DNA from: JAGVDM01 sp964642315
GTDB lineage: Bacteria; Patescibacteriota; Gracilibacteria; Peribacterales; Peribacteraceae
Assembly: GCA_964642315.1 (NCBI GenBank)
Contig: CAZXOG010000001.1
Span: forward strand, 496,001 to 560,000
DNA length: 64,000 nucleotides
Direction: 5' to 3'
This document shows positions 13,059-20,847 of this stretch, one piece after another; the stretch's first letter is position 1, and the number at the start of each line of letters is the position of its first letter. A program made the position numbers and the translations under genes. The notes under the pieces are model-generated. The model ran no database searches and was not told the DNA's origin. It saw only the letters and a list, made by a program, of their open reading frames with translations.

Positions 13059-14870
13059 ATGCGTACTCTCAACGCACGCGTCCGTACCATCGGACTGCTC
13101 GGACTCATCCTCTTCGGTATCGCCATCCTCCACGCGGTCTCCGCGCCGGAGAAAGGTGAGGAGGCCTCCGCCGCGTCCATCACGCCGGAGTGCAATGACG
13201 GCGTGGACAATGACCTCGACGGGGAGACGGATTTTCCGGATGACTTGAACTGCGACGAGAGGGACGACGAGTACGAGGGTCCGCTCGACACAGGCATCCA
13301 CCTGACGCTCTCAGATGGGAAAGATCAGACGGAAGCCGGCGAGGACGTGACGTACGTCATCCAGCTCTCCAATACCCGGCCGGAAACGCTCACGACGGAC
13401 GTGCGGTTCCTTATTCCGGAACTCGCGAACCTCGTCGCGGCGAGCGACGGCGGCGCGGTACACGGCGACTCCATCACCTGGTTCAACGTGACGGTGTTCC
13501 CGGGCGAGCCGCAGCGAATCACGGTGACCGCGCGCGTGGATCTCGACGCGGAGGAGGGCCAGTCGCTCGTGGCAGAAGTGCGGGCGGCGGGCGGCGCCAG
13601 GGCGACGGATACGACGCGTGTAGCCGAGGAGACGATTCCGGCCGACAACTGGACGCAGCTCTCCGTGACCGACGGCAAGGTGTACGCGCAGCCGGAAGAT
13701 GTGCTGACGTACCGCATCCTCGTCACGAACCGCGAGCAGGTGAAACGGAAAATCACCCTCCGCGCGGAAGTCCCCTCGCAGCTCTCCCTGCACGAGGTGA
13801 CGGGCCCGCACCGCAAACAGGCGCGCAAGATCGTGTGGGAAGATCTGGAATTCGGCCCCAAGGAAACGCGGGAGTTCTTCGTGACCGGCCACGTCGAGCG
13901 CGACGTGCCGGCGTTCTTCCCGCTGCGGTTCCGCATTTCTTCCGGCAAGGATTCCGCTACGGATACCACCACGATCCGCGCGGAAGGCGAGGAGGGAACG
14001 GACACGCTGATGCTGAGCATCAATGACGGCCAGCAGGTCGCCGTGCCGGGCCAGACGCTCGAGTACGTCATCGTGCTGGAAAACCCCACCGACCAGCTCA
14101 TCACCAACCTCGACGTGAACGCGGGCCTGCCGCAGTACGCGGAGTTCGTGGATGCCGCCGAGGGCGGCCAGTGGACGGGGAGCAGCGCATTCTGGAAAGG
14201 CCTCACGGTAAGCCCGTTCGGCTCCCGCGAGCTGCACATGAGCCTCCGCGTCCGCAGTGACGCACCCGCAGGCACGGTGATCCGCGCCGGCGTCGTGACC
14301 ATGGGACATGAGGCATTCGACGCGACCGCCGTCGGCCTCGCCCGCATCGGCGACGGCCGCCAGACCACCGCGCCGTCGCAGGCAAACACCCTGAGCAAGA
14401 CAGCCGACCAGATGGAAGTGCAGCCGGGCGGCACGGTGGGATTCACCATCCGCCTGCGCAACACTTCGGGAGCAGCCTGGCGGAACGTGACGGTTGTGGA
14501 TAAGTTCGACCACGCACTCCTTCGCGTCGTAGAGAGCGCCGATGGCGGGCAGATGAAGCCGAGCGGCGAGATCGTCTGGCAGATTCCCGAGCTCGCGCCC
14601 GGGCAGGTGTGGAGCACGCACTACGTCATGCAGCTCAACCCGCGCGCGTCGCACGGTCTCACGATCACGAACGCCGTCTCCGCCTCCGGCGAAGGTATGG
14701 AGGAGGTCTCCCTCACCGAACGCATCTACACCTCGAGCATCGGCGTCGTCACCCGCCTGCCGAAGTCCGGCGCGGCGCTCGACTGGATCTTCGTGCTCCT
14801 CACCTCCGCCGCGGGAGCGGGGCAGGTGATGGCAATGCACCTCAAGCGCAAAGCGCTCCTCCTCGGCTAA
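13059..14870 (+). CDS. Secreted repeat-domain (DUF11-like) surface protein with LPKSG-type sorting signal
   Basis: This 603-residue exported protein has an N-terminal signal/anchor segment (about residues 9-28, TIGLLGLILFGIAILHAVSA). A short Asp-rich metal-binding-like motif follows (CNDGVDNDLDGETDFPDDLNC), of the type seen near the N-terminus of many environmental surface proteins. About four Ig-like/DUF11-like repeats then cover residues 80-560, each with a pattern like 'D-x2-TYxIxLxN' and ending in a 'VxxGAxRxFxVTxxV' strand. The C-terminus is LPKSG, then a hydrophobic stretch, then HLKRK, matching the layout of a sortase recognition signal. ATG at 13059 is chosen over an in-frame TTG at 13038 because of the promoter position. 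It probably forms part of the cell surface. No sortase gene is in the window. Confidence 0.85.
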   Translation: MRTLNARVRTIGLLGLILFGIAILHAVSAPEKGEEASAASITPECNDGVDNDLDGETDFPDDLNCDERDDEYEGPLDTGIHLTLSDGKDQTEAGEDVTYVIQLSNTRPETLTTDVRFLIPELANLVAASDGGAVHGDSITWFNVTVFPGEPQRITVTARVDLDAEEGQSLVAEVRAAGGARATDTTRVAEETIPADNWTQLSVTDGKVYAQPEDVLTYRILVTNREQVKRKITLRAEVPSQLSLHEVTGPHRKQARKIVWEDLEFGPKETREFFVTGHVERDVPAFFPLRFRISSGKDSATDTTTIRAEGEEGTDTLMLSINDGQQVAVPGQTLEYVIVLENPTDQLITNLDVNAGLPQYAEFVDAAEGGQWTGSSAFWKGLTVSPFGSRELHMSLRVRSDAPAGTVIRAGVVTMGHEAFDATAVGLARIGDGRQTTAPSQANTLSKTADQMEVQPGGTVGFTIRLRNTSGAAWRNVTVVDKFDHALLRVVESADGGQMKPSGEIVWQIPELAPGQVWSTHYVMQLNPRASHGLTITNAVSASGEGMEEVSLTERIYTSSIGVVTRLPKSGAALDWIFVLLTSAAGAGQVMAMHLKRKALLLG

Positions 14871-14903
14871 ACGAGAAGGCCAACGAGAAGAAGCCCATCG
14901 CGA

Positions 14904-14922
14904 AGCCGGGCTTTGCCCGGCT
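14904..14922. terminator. Hairpin downstream of the surface protein gene
   Basis: AGCCGGG and CCCGGCT form a 7-bp perfect stem with loop CTTTG, 34 nt after the stop codon. Confidence 0.5.
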
Positions 14923-14951
14923 GGAGCGATACCTCGAAGGGAAGGAGAGCT

Positions 14952-14984
14952 CGCGAGAGGAAACCGACAAGGTTTCCTCTCGCG
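14952..14984. terminator. 14-bp perfect hairpin between convergent genes
   Basis: CGCGAGAGGAAACC and GGTTTCCTCTCGCG pair perfectly around the loop GACAA. It lies between the convergent ends of the surface protein gene (14870) and the TrbC-like gene (14992), so it could stop transcription in both directions. Confidence 0.65.
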
Positions 14985-14991
14985 CAATGCG

Positions 14992-15309
14992 CTATTGCAG
15001 AGCGTTGAAGATCTCGCCCATGAGATCGATGATCGTCGAGAAGCTGATCTCGAACGGGATGCCGAGCAGGTTGGCCACGAACGACACGAGGAAGAACGCG
15101 ATGAATGCCACGACGAGCCCGATGATGGAGAACCGGATCGTGTTCATGGCATTCTTGATCTTCTCTTCGTTGCCCGCAGAGAGGATGAACGAGATGCCGC
15201 CGACGATGACGTACACGAGGGAGAGGATGGCCGCGATCACGAGCGCGAGGGCGACGAACGTTGCGACGATATCGATGACACTGCCGTTTTCGAGGAGCTC
15301 AGCGAGCAT
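14992..15309 (-). CDS. Small two-helix membrane protein (TrbC/VirB2 pilin-like)
   Basis: This 105-residue protein has two strong hydrophobic segments, about residues 12-40 and 62-88. They are linked by a short polar loop with GNEEKIKNAMNTI. The arrangement (a hydrophobic helix ending VIVGGISFILSAG, a charged turn, a second helix) is that of the small TrbC/VirB2-like membrane proteins common in CPR genomes. There is no evidence here for a conjugation system. It is the last gene of an rpsP-khpA-orf operon and starts 15 nt after the khpA stop. Confidence 0.75.
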   Translation of the reverse strand: MLAELLENGSVIDIVATFVALALVIAAILSLVYVIVGGISFILSAGNEEKIKNAMNTIRFSIIGLVVAFIAFFLVSFVANLLGIPFEISFSTIIDLMGEIFNALQ

Positions 15310-15324
15310 GGAAAAGGGGGGAAA

Positions 15325-15615
15325 TTACGAGGCGGAACCGGAGGGTTCCAGGATCTTCAAATTCACGCGTTGCGCGCTTGCGCTGCCGATCACGCGCAGG
15401 AGCGTTCGGAGCGCCTTGATGGTCTGGCCCCCTTTGCCGATCACCTTGCCCATGTCCCGCTCGCTCACCTGCACGGTGAGGAGCACGCCCAACTCGTCGA
15501 TCTTCGATTCGATCTGCAGCTGGTCTTTATCCTCCAGGAGTTCCCCAAGCACGTACCGCAGGAACCCGAGACCGGGGAGCTCGGCTTGCGCCGACGTCGA
15601 GGCGGAGTCTGTCAT
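15325..15615 (-). CDS. khpA: KH-domain RNA-binding protein KhpA
   Basis: A small single-KH protein of 96 residues. The KH core includes the GxxG loop in VIGKGGQTIKALRTLLR (about residues 56-72), preceded by two strands (LQIESKIDELGVLLTVQV). KhpA binds RNA with KhpB and affects ribosome maturation and cell division in other bacteria. The gene order rpsP-khpA is widely conserved, which supports the call. The start at 15615 is 10 nt after the rpsP stop. No Shine-Dalgarno sequence is visible. Confidence 0.88.
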   Translation of the reverse strand: MTDSASTSAQAELPGLGFLRYVLGELLEDKDQLQIESKIDELGVLLTVQVSERDMGKVIGKGGQTIKALRTLLRVIGSASAQRVNLKILEPSGSAS

Positions 15616-15625
15616 GCCGCACAGT

Positions 15626-16012
15626 TTAGGACGCTTGCGCGGCCTTGTCACCCTCACTCGGAGCAGCAGCCTCGGGAGCAGCCGGCGCTGCTGCGGCAGG
15701 GGCCGCAGCGAGCTCTTCCGGCGGAGCCTTCTTCGAGCGGCGCTTGGCGTAGCGCTGAATGAACGGGGCGAGGCCTTTTACCCCGGCACGCGTGAGCAGG
15801 CGGGCGAGCGTATCGCTCGGCTGCGCGCCCTTCGCCACCCAGGCGGAAACCTTCTCCGCATCAAATTCCAGCACCGCGGGATTGCGGGCCGGGAGGTAGT
15901 GACCGAGGATCTCGAGGAACTTCCCCTTAGCGGAACGGCGCTTATCGGCGAGGACGATCCGGAATGACGGATCGTTCGTACGGCCAATGCGCTGGAGACG
16001 GATAACGAGCAT
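15626..16012 (-). CDS. rpsP: 30S ribosomal protein S16 (bS16)
   Basis: bS16 is a small-subunit assembly protein. The N-terminus MLVIRLQRIGRTNDPSFRIVLADKRRSAKGKFLEILGHYLP matches the family exactly in layout, with the core ending near residue 85. The protein carries an extra Ala/Pro/Glu-rich tail (about 95-128), as in some bacteria with long S16. It is the first gene of an operon with khpA and a TrbC-like gene. The leader between 16013 and 16134 contains several GC-rich inverted repeats, for example GCGGCGG/CCGCCGC. Confidence 0.96.
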   Translation of the reverse strand: MLVIRLQRIGRTNDPSFRIVLADKRRSAKGKFLEILGHYLPARNPAVLEFDAEKVSAWVAKGAQPSDTLARLLTRAGVKGLAPFIQRYAKRRSKKAPPEELAAAPAAAAPAAPEAAAPSEGDKAAQAS

Positions 16013-16134
16013 GCGGATGAAGGGGAAGGATCAGCGGCGGGAGACCGCCGCAATCCGCAAGGGAGCAGTACTCCCCGTTGCGAACGGGCGTACGGTACTG
16101 AATGCGCCGCCATCCCGCAAGCAAAAGCGGGAGT

Positions 16135-17187
16135 TTACAGCAGGGTCTTGAGGAGCGCCGCCGTCGCCTCGGCCGCGCGATTCCACGAGAAGCGCCGGAC
16201 GGGTGGGCGCCGCGATCCGTCCGCGCGCGCCATGGCCTGCGCGAACGCCTCGACCGTGGGCTCAATGAGCAAGGCATCCCCTCCCGCAACTTCTGGAGTA
16301 GCCCCGCGTGCGGCGGCGATCACCGGGCAGCCGCAGGCGAGCGCCTCGACTGCGGGCAGGCCGAATCCCTCGTAGTGCGAGGCAGTGACGAACGCATCGG
16401 CACCGCTGTAGAGCGCGGGCAGATCTGCTTCCCGAACTTCCGGAAGCACCTGAACGCCGGCATGCATCCGGAGACGGACCGCCTCCTTGCCGCCGGTTGC
16501 TAGCACGAGGCCGCGCGGGTCATTCCCCAGCGAGGCATGCGCATCAATGAGCGTCTGGACGTGCTTGTGCTCCTTGGCGTTGCCGACGTAGAGGAAGTAC
16601 CGGTCCGGCAGCCCGTACGCCTTGCGGACGCGCCGGCACTCCTCTGCGCCCGCGGGCGCGAACTCCTCGCCAACGCCCTCCGGGATCACCGTGATTTTCT
16701 CCGTGATCCATGCCCCGTACAGCCGGGAGAGTTCCGCCGCCGTGAAATTGCTCACGGCGATGATCCGCTCCGCGCACGTCACGACGCGCCAGAGGAGGAA
16801 GCGGTACGCGGCCTGCCGCAGGAAGGAAGCCTGGTTGGGGAACCGGTGCAGAATGAGATCGTGGATCGTCACCACGTAGGGCACGGGGCACGCAAACGGG
16901 ATGGAGAAATGCGGGGAGAAAAGCACATCGATACCTGCCCTGCGGATGATGCCGGGGAATGCCAGCTGCTCGGCGAGTGAATAGTGCGCAACGTCGGCAA
17001 GACAGACGCGAACATTGGGGAGCGCACGGAGGTCGCGGAGCCAGGGCTCCTCTGCGCTGCGGGTGAGGAGCACAATGGAGAAATCCCGCCCCTCGCGAAG
17101 GGCGAGGCGCGTGACGAGCTCGCGGGTGTACCGCCCTATGCCGGCGAAAAATCCTGTGAAGCGGCAGTCGATCCCGAGTGTGCGCAC
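16135..17187 (-). CDS. Glycosyltransferase family 4 (GT-B fold)
   Basis: This 350-residue enzyme is expected to transfer a nucleotide-activated sugar in cell-envelope or exopolysaccharide synthesis. The N-terminal Rossmann half starts LGIDCRFTGFFAGIGRYTREL. The C-terminal donor-binding half has YFLYVGNAKEHKHVQTLIDA and the family signature HYEGFGLPAVEALACGCPVI with its EX7E glutamates, then ARGATPEV. GTG at 17187 is chosen because CATAAT lies exactly 6 nt upstream; ATG codons 16-17 codons earlier are alternatives. It is divergent from prmC. A long open frame continues upstream on this strand only because it is antisense to purA. Confidence 0.88.
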   Translation of the reverse strand: MRTLGIDCRFTGFFAGIGRYTRELVTRLALREGRDFSIVLLTRSAEEPWLRDLRALPNVRVCLADVAHYSLAEQLAFPGIIRRAGIDVLFSPHFSIPFACPVPYVVTIHDLILHRFPNQASFLRQAAYRFLLWRVVTCAERIIAVSNFTAAELSRLYGAWITEKITVIPEGVGEEFAPAGAEECRRVRKAYGLPDRYFLYVGNAKEHKHVQTLIDAHASLGNDPRGLVLATGGKEAVRLRMHAGVQVLPEVREADLPALYSGADAFVTASHYEGFGLPAVEALACGCPVIAAARGATPEVAGGDALLIEPTVEAFAQAMARADGSRRPPVRRFSWNRAAEATAALLKTLL

Positions 17188-17193
17188 AGGGGG

Positions 17194-17199
17194 ATTATG
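17194..17199 (-). promoter_or_regulatory. -10 box of the GT4 gene
   Basis: CATAAT with an upstream TG ends 6 nt before the GTG start at 17187. Confidence 0.45.
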
Positions 17200-17247
17200 C
17201 AGCAATTCGTGTGCGCGGGCGAAGGAGAATGGCATCATGCAGCTTAA

Positions 17248-18051
17248 GTGACGATCGCCGAGGCGCTCGCGAAGGCTGCCATTCCCGCACTCGATGCAGA
17301 AGTTCTGCTGGCGCATGTGCTGCAGCGCAGTCGTGCATTCCTCCTGGCATATCCCGAGGGGGAACTCACGGGAGAACAGGAACGGTTGTTCCGCGGCCTC
17401 GCCGCAAGGCGGGCCGCCGCGGAACCGGTTGCGTACCTCACGGGCACGAAGGAATTTGCAGGGCATCCGTTCTCGGTGAACCCGTCGGTCCTCATTCCGC
17501 GGCCCGCAACGGAGGCGCTCGTGGAACTCGCCCTGAACATGCTGCAGTCCGGCACGGCAACAGTGCGTGAGGCAGACAGCGGCATCGTGGCCGCGGGAGC
17601 GGTATTCGGACCGATGGCGGGCATGCGGACAGTGGTGGACATCGGCACCGGAAGCGGCTGCATCGGTATAACAATTGCCTTGGCAATGCCGCATCTGCAC
17701 ATCATCGGAACGGACATACAGCCTGACGCTCTGCGTCTTGCAGCAGAGAACGCCCGCGGGCTCGGATGCGCAGAGCGGTGCGAGTGGCGGCAGGGCTCGC
17801 TCCTGGCGCCTCTCGCAGATCTCTGCGAGCCGTTCGTTCTTGTTTCGAACCCGCCGTACATCCCAGAAGGGACACATCTCATGGAAGACGTGCAGCAGTA
17901 CGAACCAGCCGCCGCACTCTTCGCGGGACCGAACGGCATGGCAGTGCTTCACCCGCTCCTGCACGCGGCAAGGCAACACCCGTTCTGCCGCGGCATCGCG
18001 GTGGAGTGCCTGAGCGGGCAGTGGAATGCGCTGGCAACGGACCTGTGCTGA
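17248..18051 (+). CDS. prmC: Release factor glutamine methyltransferase PrmC (HemK)
   Basis: PrmC methylates the glutamine of the GGQ loop in release factors 1 and 2. The 267-residue protein has an N-terminal helical domain (1-75), then PVAYLTGTKEFAGHPFSVNPSVLIPRPATEALVE, a PrmC hallmark. The SAM motif VVDIGTGSGCIGI follows, and then the catalytic SNPPYIP. The start is GTG. It is adjacent to purA in the same direction (15 nt apart). An insertion between the RP-x-TE helix and the SAM motif is slightly longer than usual. Confidence 0.93.
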   Translation: MTIAEALAKAAIPALDAEVLLAHVLQRSRAFLLAYPEGELTGEQERLFRGLAARRAAAEPVAYLTGTKEFAGHPFSVNPSVLIPRPATEALVELALNMLQSGTATVREADSGIVAAGAVFGPMAGMRTVVDIGTGSGCIGITIALAMPHLHIIGTDIQPDALRLAAENARGLGCAERCEWRQGSLLAPLADLCEPFVLVSNPPYIPEGTHLMEDVQQYEPAAALFAGPNGMAVLHPLLHAARQHPFCRGIAVECLSGQWNALATDLC

Positions 18052-18054
18052 TGG

Positions 18055-18060
18055 TATGAA
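18055..18060 (+). promoter_or_regulatory. purA -10 box, leaderless
   Basis: TATGAA with TGG before it (extended -10) ends 6 nt before the GTG start of purA, inside the prmC-purA junction. Confidence 0.45.
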
Positions 18061-18066
18061 TACGTC

Positions 18067-19320
18067 GTGCAGCAACTGCTCTCCTCCCTCGGCCCCGTCA
18101 CCGCCGTCATCGGCGCGCAGTGGGGGGACGAAGGGAAGGGGAAAGTCGTCGATCTCCTCGCCGGCCATTTCGATGTGATTGCCCGCGCCTGCGGCGGCGC
18201 GAACGCGGGGCACACGATCGTCGTCCAGGGGCAGAAACGCGTGTTCCACCTGCTCCCTTCCGGCTCGCTCCACCCCGGGAAATCCGTCGTGCTCGGAGCC
18301 GGCATGGTGGTGCATTTCCCCACACTCCTCGAAGAAATCGGCACGCTGAAGGAAGCCGGGATCGCCATCACGGACCGCCTGACGATCGCCGGGAACACGC
18401 ACATACTCTTGGAAGCGCACAAGGCGGTCGATGCCGCACTGGAAGAACGGCGCGAGAAGAGCGCAGGGCAGGGGATCGGCACCACGAAGAGGGGCATTGG
18501 TCCCGCGTACATGGACAAAGCTTCCCGCAGCGGCTTGCGGGCGGAACTCCTGCTCCGGCCACCCGCAGAAGTGAAACAGGCACTCGCGGGCTCCCTCGAG
18601 AGACTCCGCGAGCTCTTCGGCATCGAAACGGATCTCGATGCGGAGTACAAGGCGCTCATGGAGGCAAGGGAACTCCTGCAGACGACCATCCACAGGGATG
18701 TGCCCGGCATGCTCGCCGACCGGATGGAAGGAGGGGAACGCGTGCTCATCGAGGGCGCACAGGGCGTGCTGCTCGACATCGACCACGGCACCTACCCGTA
18801 CGTGACGAGCAGCAGCACGACAATCATGGGGGCACTGCAGGGCCTCGGCATTCCGCCACAGCGTCTCCGCTCGTGCATCGGCGTCGCCAAGGCGTACTGC
18901 ACGCGCGTGGGCTCCGGAGCGTTCCCGACCGAAGCCGAAGGAGCCGACCAGCAGCGCCTGAGGGACAGAGGAGGGGAATACGGCGCCACCACAGGGAGAC
19001 CCCGCCGCTGCGGGTGGATCCACCTGCCGGACCTCCGTCGCGCGGCACGGCTCAACGGCATCACGCACTGGAACCTGACGAAGCTCGACGTGCTCGACAC
19101 CGAGGAGCACATCCCCGTCGGCGTGCGGGAGGACAGTGCGAAGGGCATGGTGTTTGGGGGCCGCCCGGGATGGCGGCAGTCCACCGTGGGGAAGAATTCC
19201 TGGGAGGAACTGCCCGAGAACGCGCGAAAGTACATCGAGTTCATCGAGGAAGAAACCGGTGTTCCCGTGAGCCTGATCGGCACAGGACCGGATCGCGAGC
19301 ACATGATCATCCGAAGTTGA
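18067..19320 (+). CDS. purA: Adenylosuccinate synthetase
   Basis: PurA makes adenylosuccinate from IMP, GTP and aspartate, the first committed step to AMP. The N-terminal P-loop VIGAQWGDEGKGKVVDLLA is diagnostic. Further family blocks are GGANAGHTIV, GTTKRGIGPAYMDKASR, EGAQGVLLDIDHGTYPYVTSS and GVAKAYCTRVGSGAFPTE. The length of 417 residues is near the usual 425-430. The start is GTG, with a -10 box 6 nt away. No purB or other purine gene is nearby, in keeping with a salvage-dependent cell. The last codons overlap the -35 box of the next gene. Confidence 0.97.
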   Translation: MQQLLSSLGPVTAVIGAQWGDEGKGKVVDLLAGHFDVIARACGGANAGHTIVVQGQKRVFHLLPSGSLHPGKSVVLGAGMVVHFPTLLEEIGTLKEAGIAITDRLTIAGNTHILLEAHKAVDAALEERREKSAGQGIGTTKRGIGPAYMDKASRSGLRAELLLRPPAEVKQALAGSLERLRELFGIETDLDAEYKALMEARELLQTTIHRDVPGMLADRMEGGERVLIEGAQGVLLDIDHGTYPYVTSSSTTIMGALQGLGIPPQRLRSCIGVAKAYCTRVGSGAFPTEAEGADQQRLRDRGGEYGATTGRPRRCGWIHLPDLRRAARLNGITHWNLTKLDVLDTEEHIPVGVREDSAKGMVFGGRPGWRQSTVGKNSWEELPENARKYIEFIEEETGVPVSLIGTGPDREHMIIRS

Positions 19321-19344
19321 CAGAAACACTGCTAGTGTTACCAT
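19317..19344 (+). promoter_or_regulatory. Promoter at the purA stop codon
   Basis: TTGACA (19317-19322, overlapping the purA TGA), a 16-bp spacer and TACCAT (19339-19344) precede the ATG at 19355 by 10 nt. Confidence 0.55.
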
Positions 19345-19366
19345 CGCCTCCTTTATGCAGGAGGCG
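19345..19366 (+). other. Hairpin with the start codon in its loop
   Basis: CGCCTCC (19345-19351) pairs perfectly with GGAGGCG (19360-19366). The 8-nt loop TTTATGCA contains the ATG at 19355. The 3' arm also resembles a Shine-Dalgarno sequence for the in-frame ATG at 19376. The arrangement could control initiation. Confidence 0.45.
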
Positions 19367-19929
19367 ACAATCTGCATGGTCGGTGCATACGTCCCGCCGA
19401 TTCCGGAGGAGCTCCGTAGCACGCCGCCCGTATGGCAGGAGGATGCCAATCCCGAACTGGATGACCTGATGGACAAGCTCACGGCAGTCCCCGGTGATCG
19501 GGAGCTGCCCCGCCGGAGAGTTACTACGACTGGCAGATCGACGACGTGCTCACCGCGTACCGGGAGCAGATTGCACTCATCCTGGAGCGCGAGTACGAGC
19601 GGATCGGCATGCTCTACTGGTCACCGTGCGCCACCATCCGCGATATCCAGCTTCTGCGCGAACAATTCAACATTCTGCTCGTCGTGGATGCGGAAAATTC
19701 GCGGCGGGTGCAGGACGCTCTCTGGGAGAGCATCACGAGGAACGCGCGCCTCGCCGCGATGCTCATGCAATGGGAACTGCCGGATGACGAGGTCATCGGC
19801 GTCCTGCGGGAGATGAACAGCCACGGGCTCCGCGTGCAGCACCACAGGCTCACGGAGCAAATTCTCTCGCCGTTCGATATCCGGGAGAAAAGCGGGCGCC
19901 TGCTAAAGGCGGCATTCCCTCGGAAGTAG
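19355..19929 (+). pseudogene. Hypothetical protein gene interrupted by a probable frameshift
   Basis: Two consecutive frames read like one protein. From 19355 the first frame gives about 49 sensible residues (VGAYVPPIPEELRSTPPVW and so on to LTAVPGDREL). It then turns into arginine/threonine-rich nonsense. The frame two bases over becomes protein-like at about 19513 (PPESYYDWQIDDVLTAYRE) and continues cleanly to a stop at 19929. The switch is near CTGCCCCGCC (19504-19513); removing two bases or adding one there would restore a continuous product of about 190 residues. It may be a real mutation, a sequencing error or programmed slippage. Alternatively the second part is its own gene from GTG 19546. 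No family is recognised; it looks helical and soluble. Confidence 0.55.
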
Positions 19930-19930
19930 C

Positions 19931-20821
19931 TCACTCCACGCGCTCACCCCACTTGAGTTTCTCGCGGAGCGTGCCGAAGAACGTGTCGTCTTTACGGCGC
20001 AGGAAGTTCACCGATTCTCCGTCCATAGCAATGCGCACGGATCCGCCGTGCCGCATGGGCACCGAAACCTGCCCGTCTACCGTGAGGTAGACCTCCAAAT
20101 CCTCAACTTTCACGGCCTTCGGCACAATCTCCACTTCTATACTGCTCATGCCGGGGATGACGATCGGCTTCTGGGTGAAGCTGTGAGGGTTGAGCGGGGT
20201 GAGGATGACGGCGGAGAGCGCCGGGTGGACGATCGGACCGCCCGCCGAGAGCGAGTACGCGGTGGAACCCGTCGGCGTGGAAACGATGAGACCGTCCGCA
20301 CGGTACGTGGTGAGCGGCTCGCCGTTCACCGCGGTCCGCAGATCCACGAGCCGAGCGATCGTGCTCTGCGCGATCACCACCTCATTGAGCGCGAACCCAG
20401 TGTAGAGGTCATCGCCATCCGCGCTGCGCGCGTGGAGAGCAAGCAGGAAACGCTGCTCCGGAACGCCGGCCCCTCGCAGGAAGTGCGGAAGGAGCCCCGG
20501 GGCTTCATCGAGCGTCATTTCCGCCAGGAATCCGATGCGCCCGCGGTTCACGCTAAGCACGGGGACCGAGAAGTTCCGCATTTCCCGCACGGCCCTGAGG
20601 ATCGTGCCGTCGCCACCGATGACGAGGAGCAGATCGATGTCCCCCTGCGAGGCATCGTAGCGCGGGAAATCGTCGGCGAAGGGGATGTCATCTCCCCGCT
20701 TCGGATCGAAGAACACCCGCGCGCCGGCACTCCGGAGGATCGCGAGAACCTGCTCGACGGTCTCCTGCTTGCGTTCCATCCCGGTTTTCACCGTGACGCC
20801 GATGTTCCTGTACCGCAGCAT
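19931..20821 (-). CDS. nadK: NAD kinase
   Basis: NadK phosphorylates NAD to NADP. The 296-residue protein has the essential GGDGT motif in LLLVIGGDGTILRAVRE (about residues 66-82). It also has the conserved NxGRIGFLAE loop, ALNEVVIAQ, and the GSTAYSLSAGGPIVHP block that binds substrate. ATG at 20821 is chosen because the GVTVK strand follows at once as in other NadK proteins, and a TACACT box lies 11 nt upstream. It is separated by 26 nt from the glycosyltransferase gene upstream. Confidence 0.95.
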   Translation of the reverse strand: MLRYRNIGVTVKTGMERKQETVEQVLAILRSAGARVFFDPKRGDDIPFADDFPRYDASQGDIDLLLVIGGDGTILRAVREMRNFSVPVLSVNRGRIGFLAEMTLDEAPGLLPHFLRGAGVPEQRFLLALHARSADGDDLYTGFALNEVVIAQSTIARLVDLRTAVNGEPLTTYRADGLIVSTPTGSTAYSLSAGGPIVHPALSAVILTPLNPHSFTQKPIVIPGMSSIEVEIVPKAVKVEDLEVYLTVDGQVSVPMRHGGSVRIAMDGESVNFLRRKDDTFFGTLREKLKWGERVE

Positions 20822-20847
20822 TGGCAAAGCGGAGTGTACCAGCGGCC

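Noticed and set aside
16135..19482. A 1115-codon open frame on the minus strand
   Set aside because: Only the first 1053 bp (the GT4 enzyme) have protein-family motifs. The rest is antisense to purA and prmC and is open because of GC-rich codon bias.
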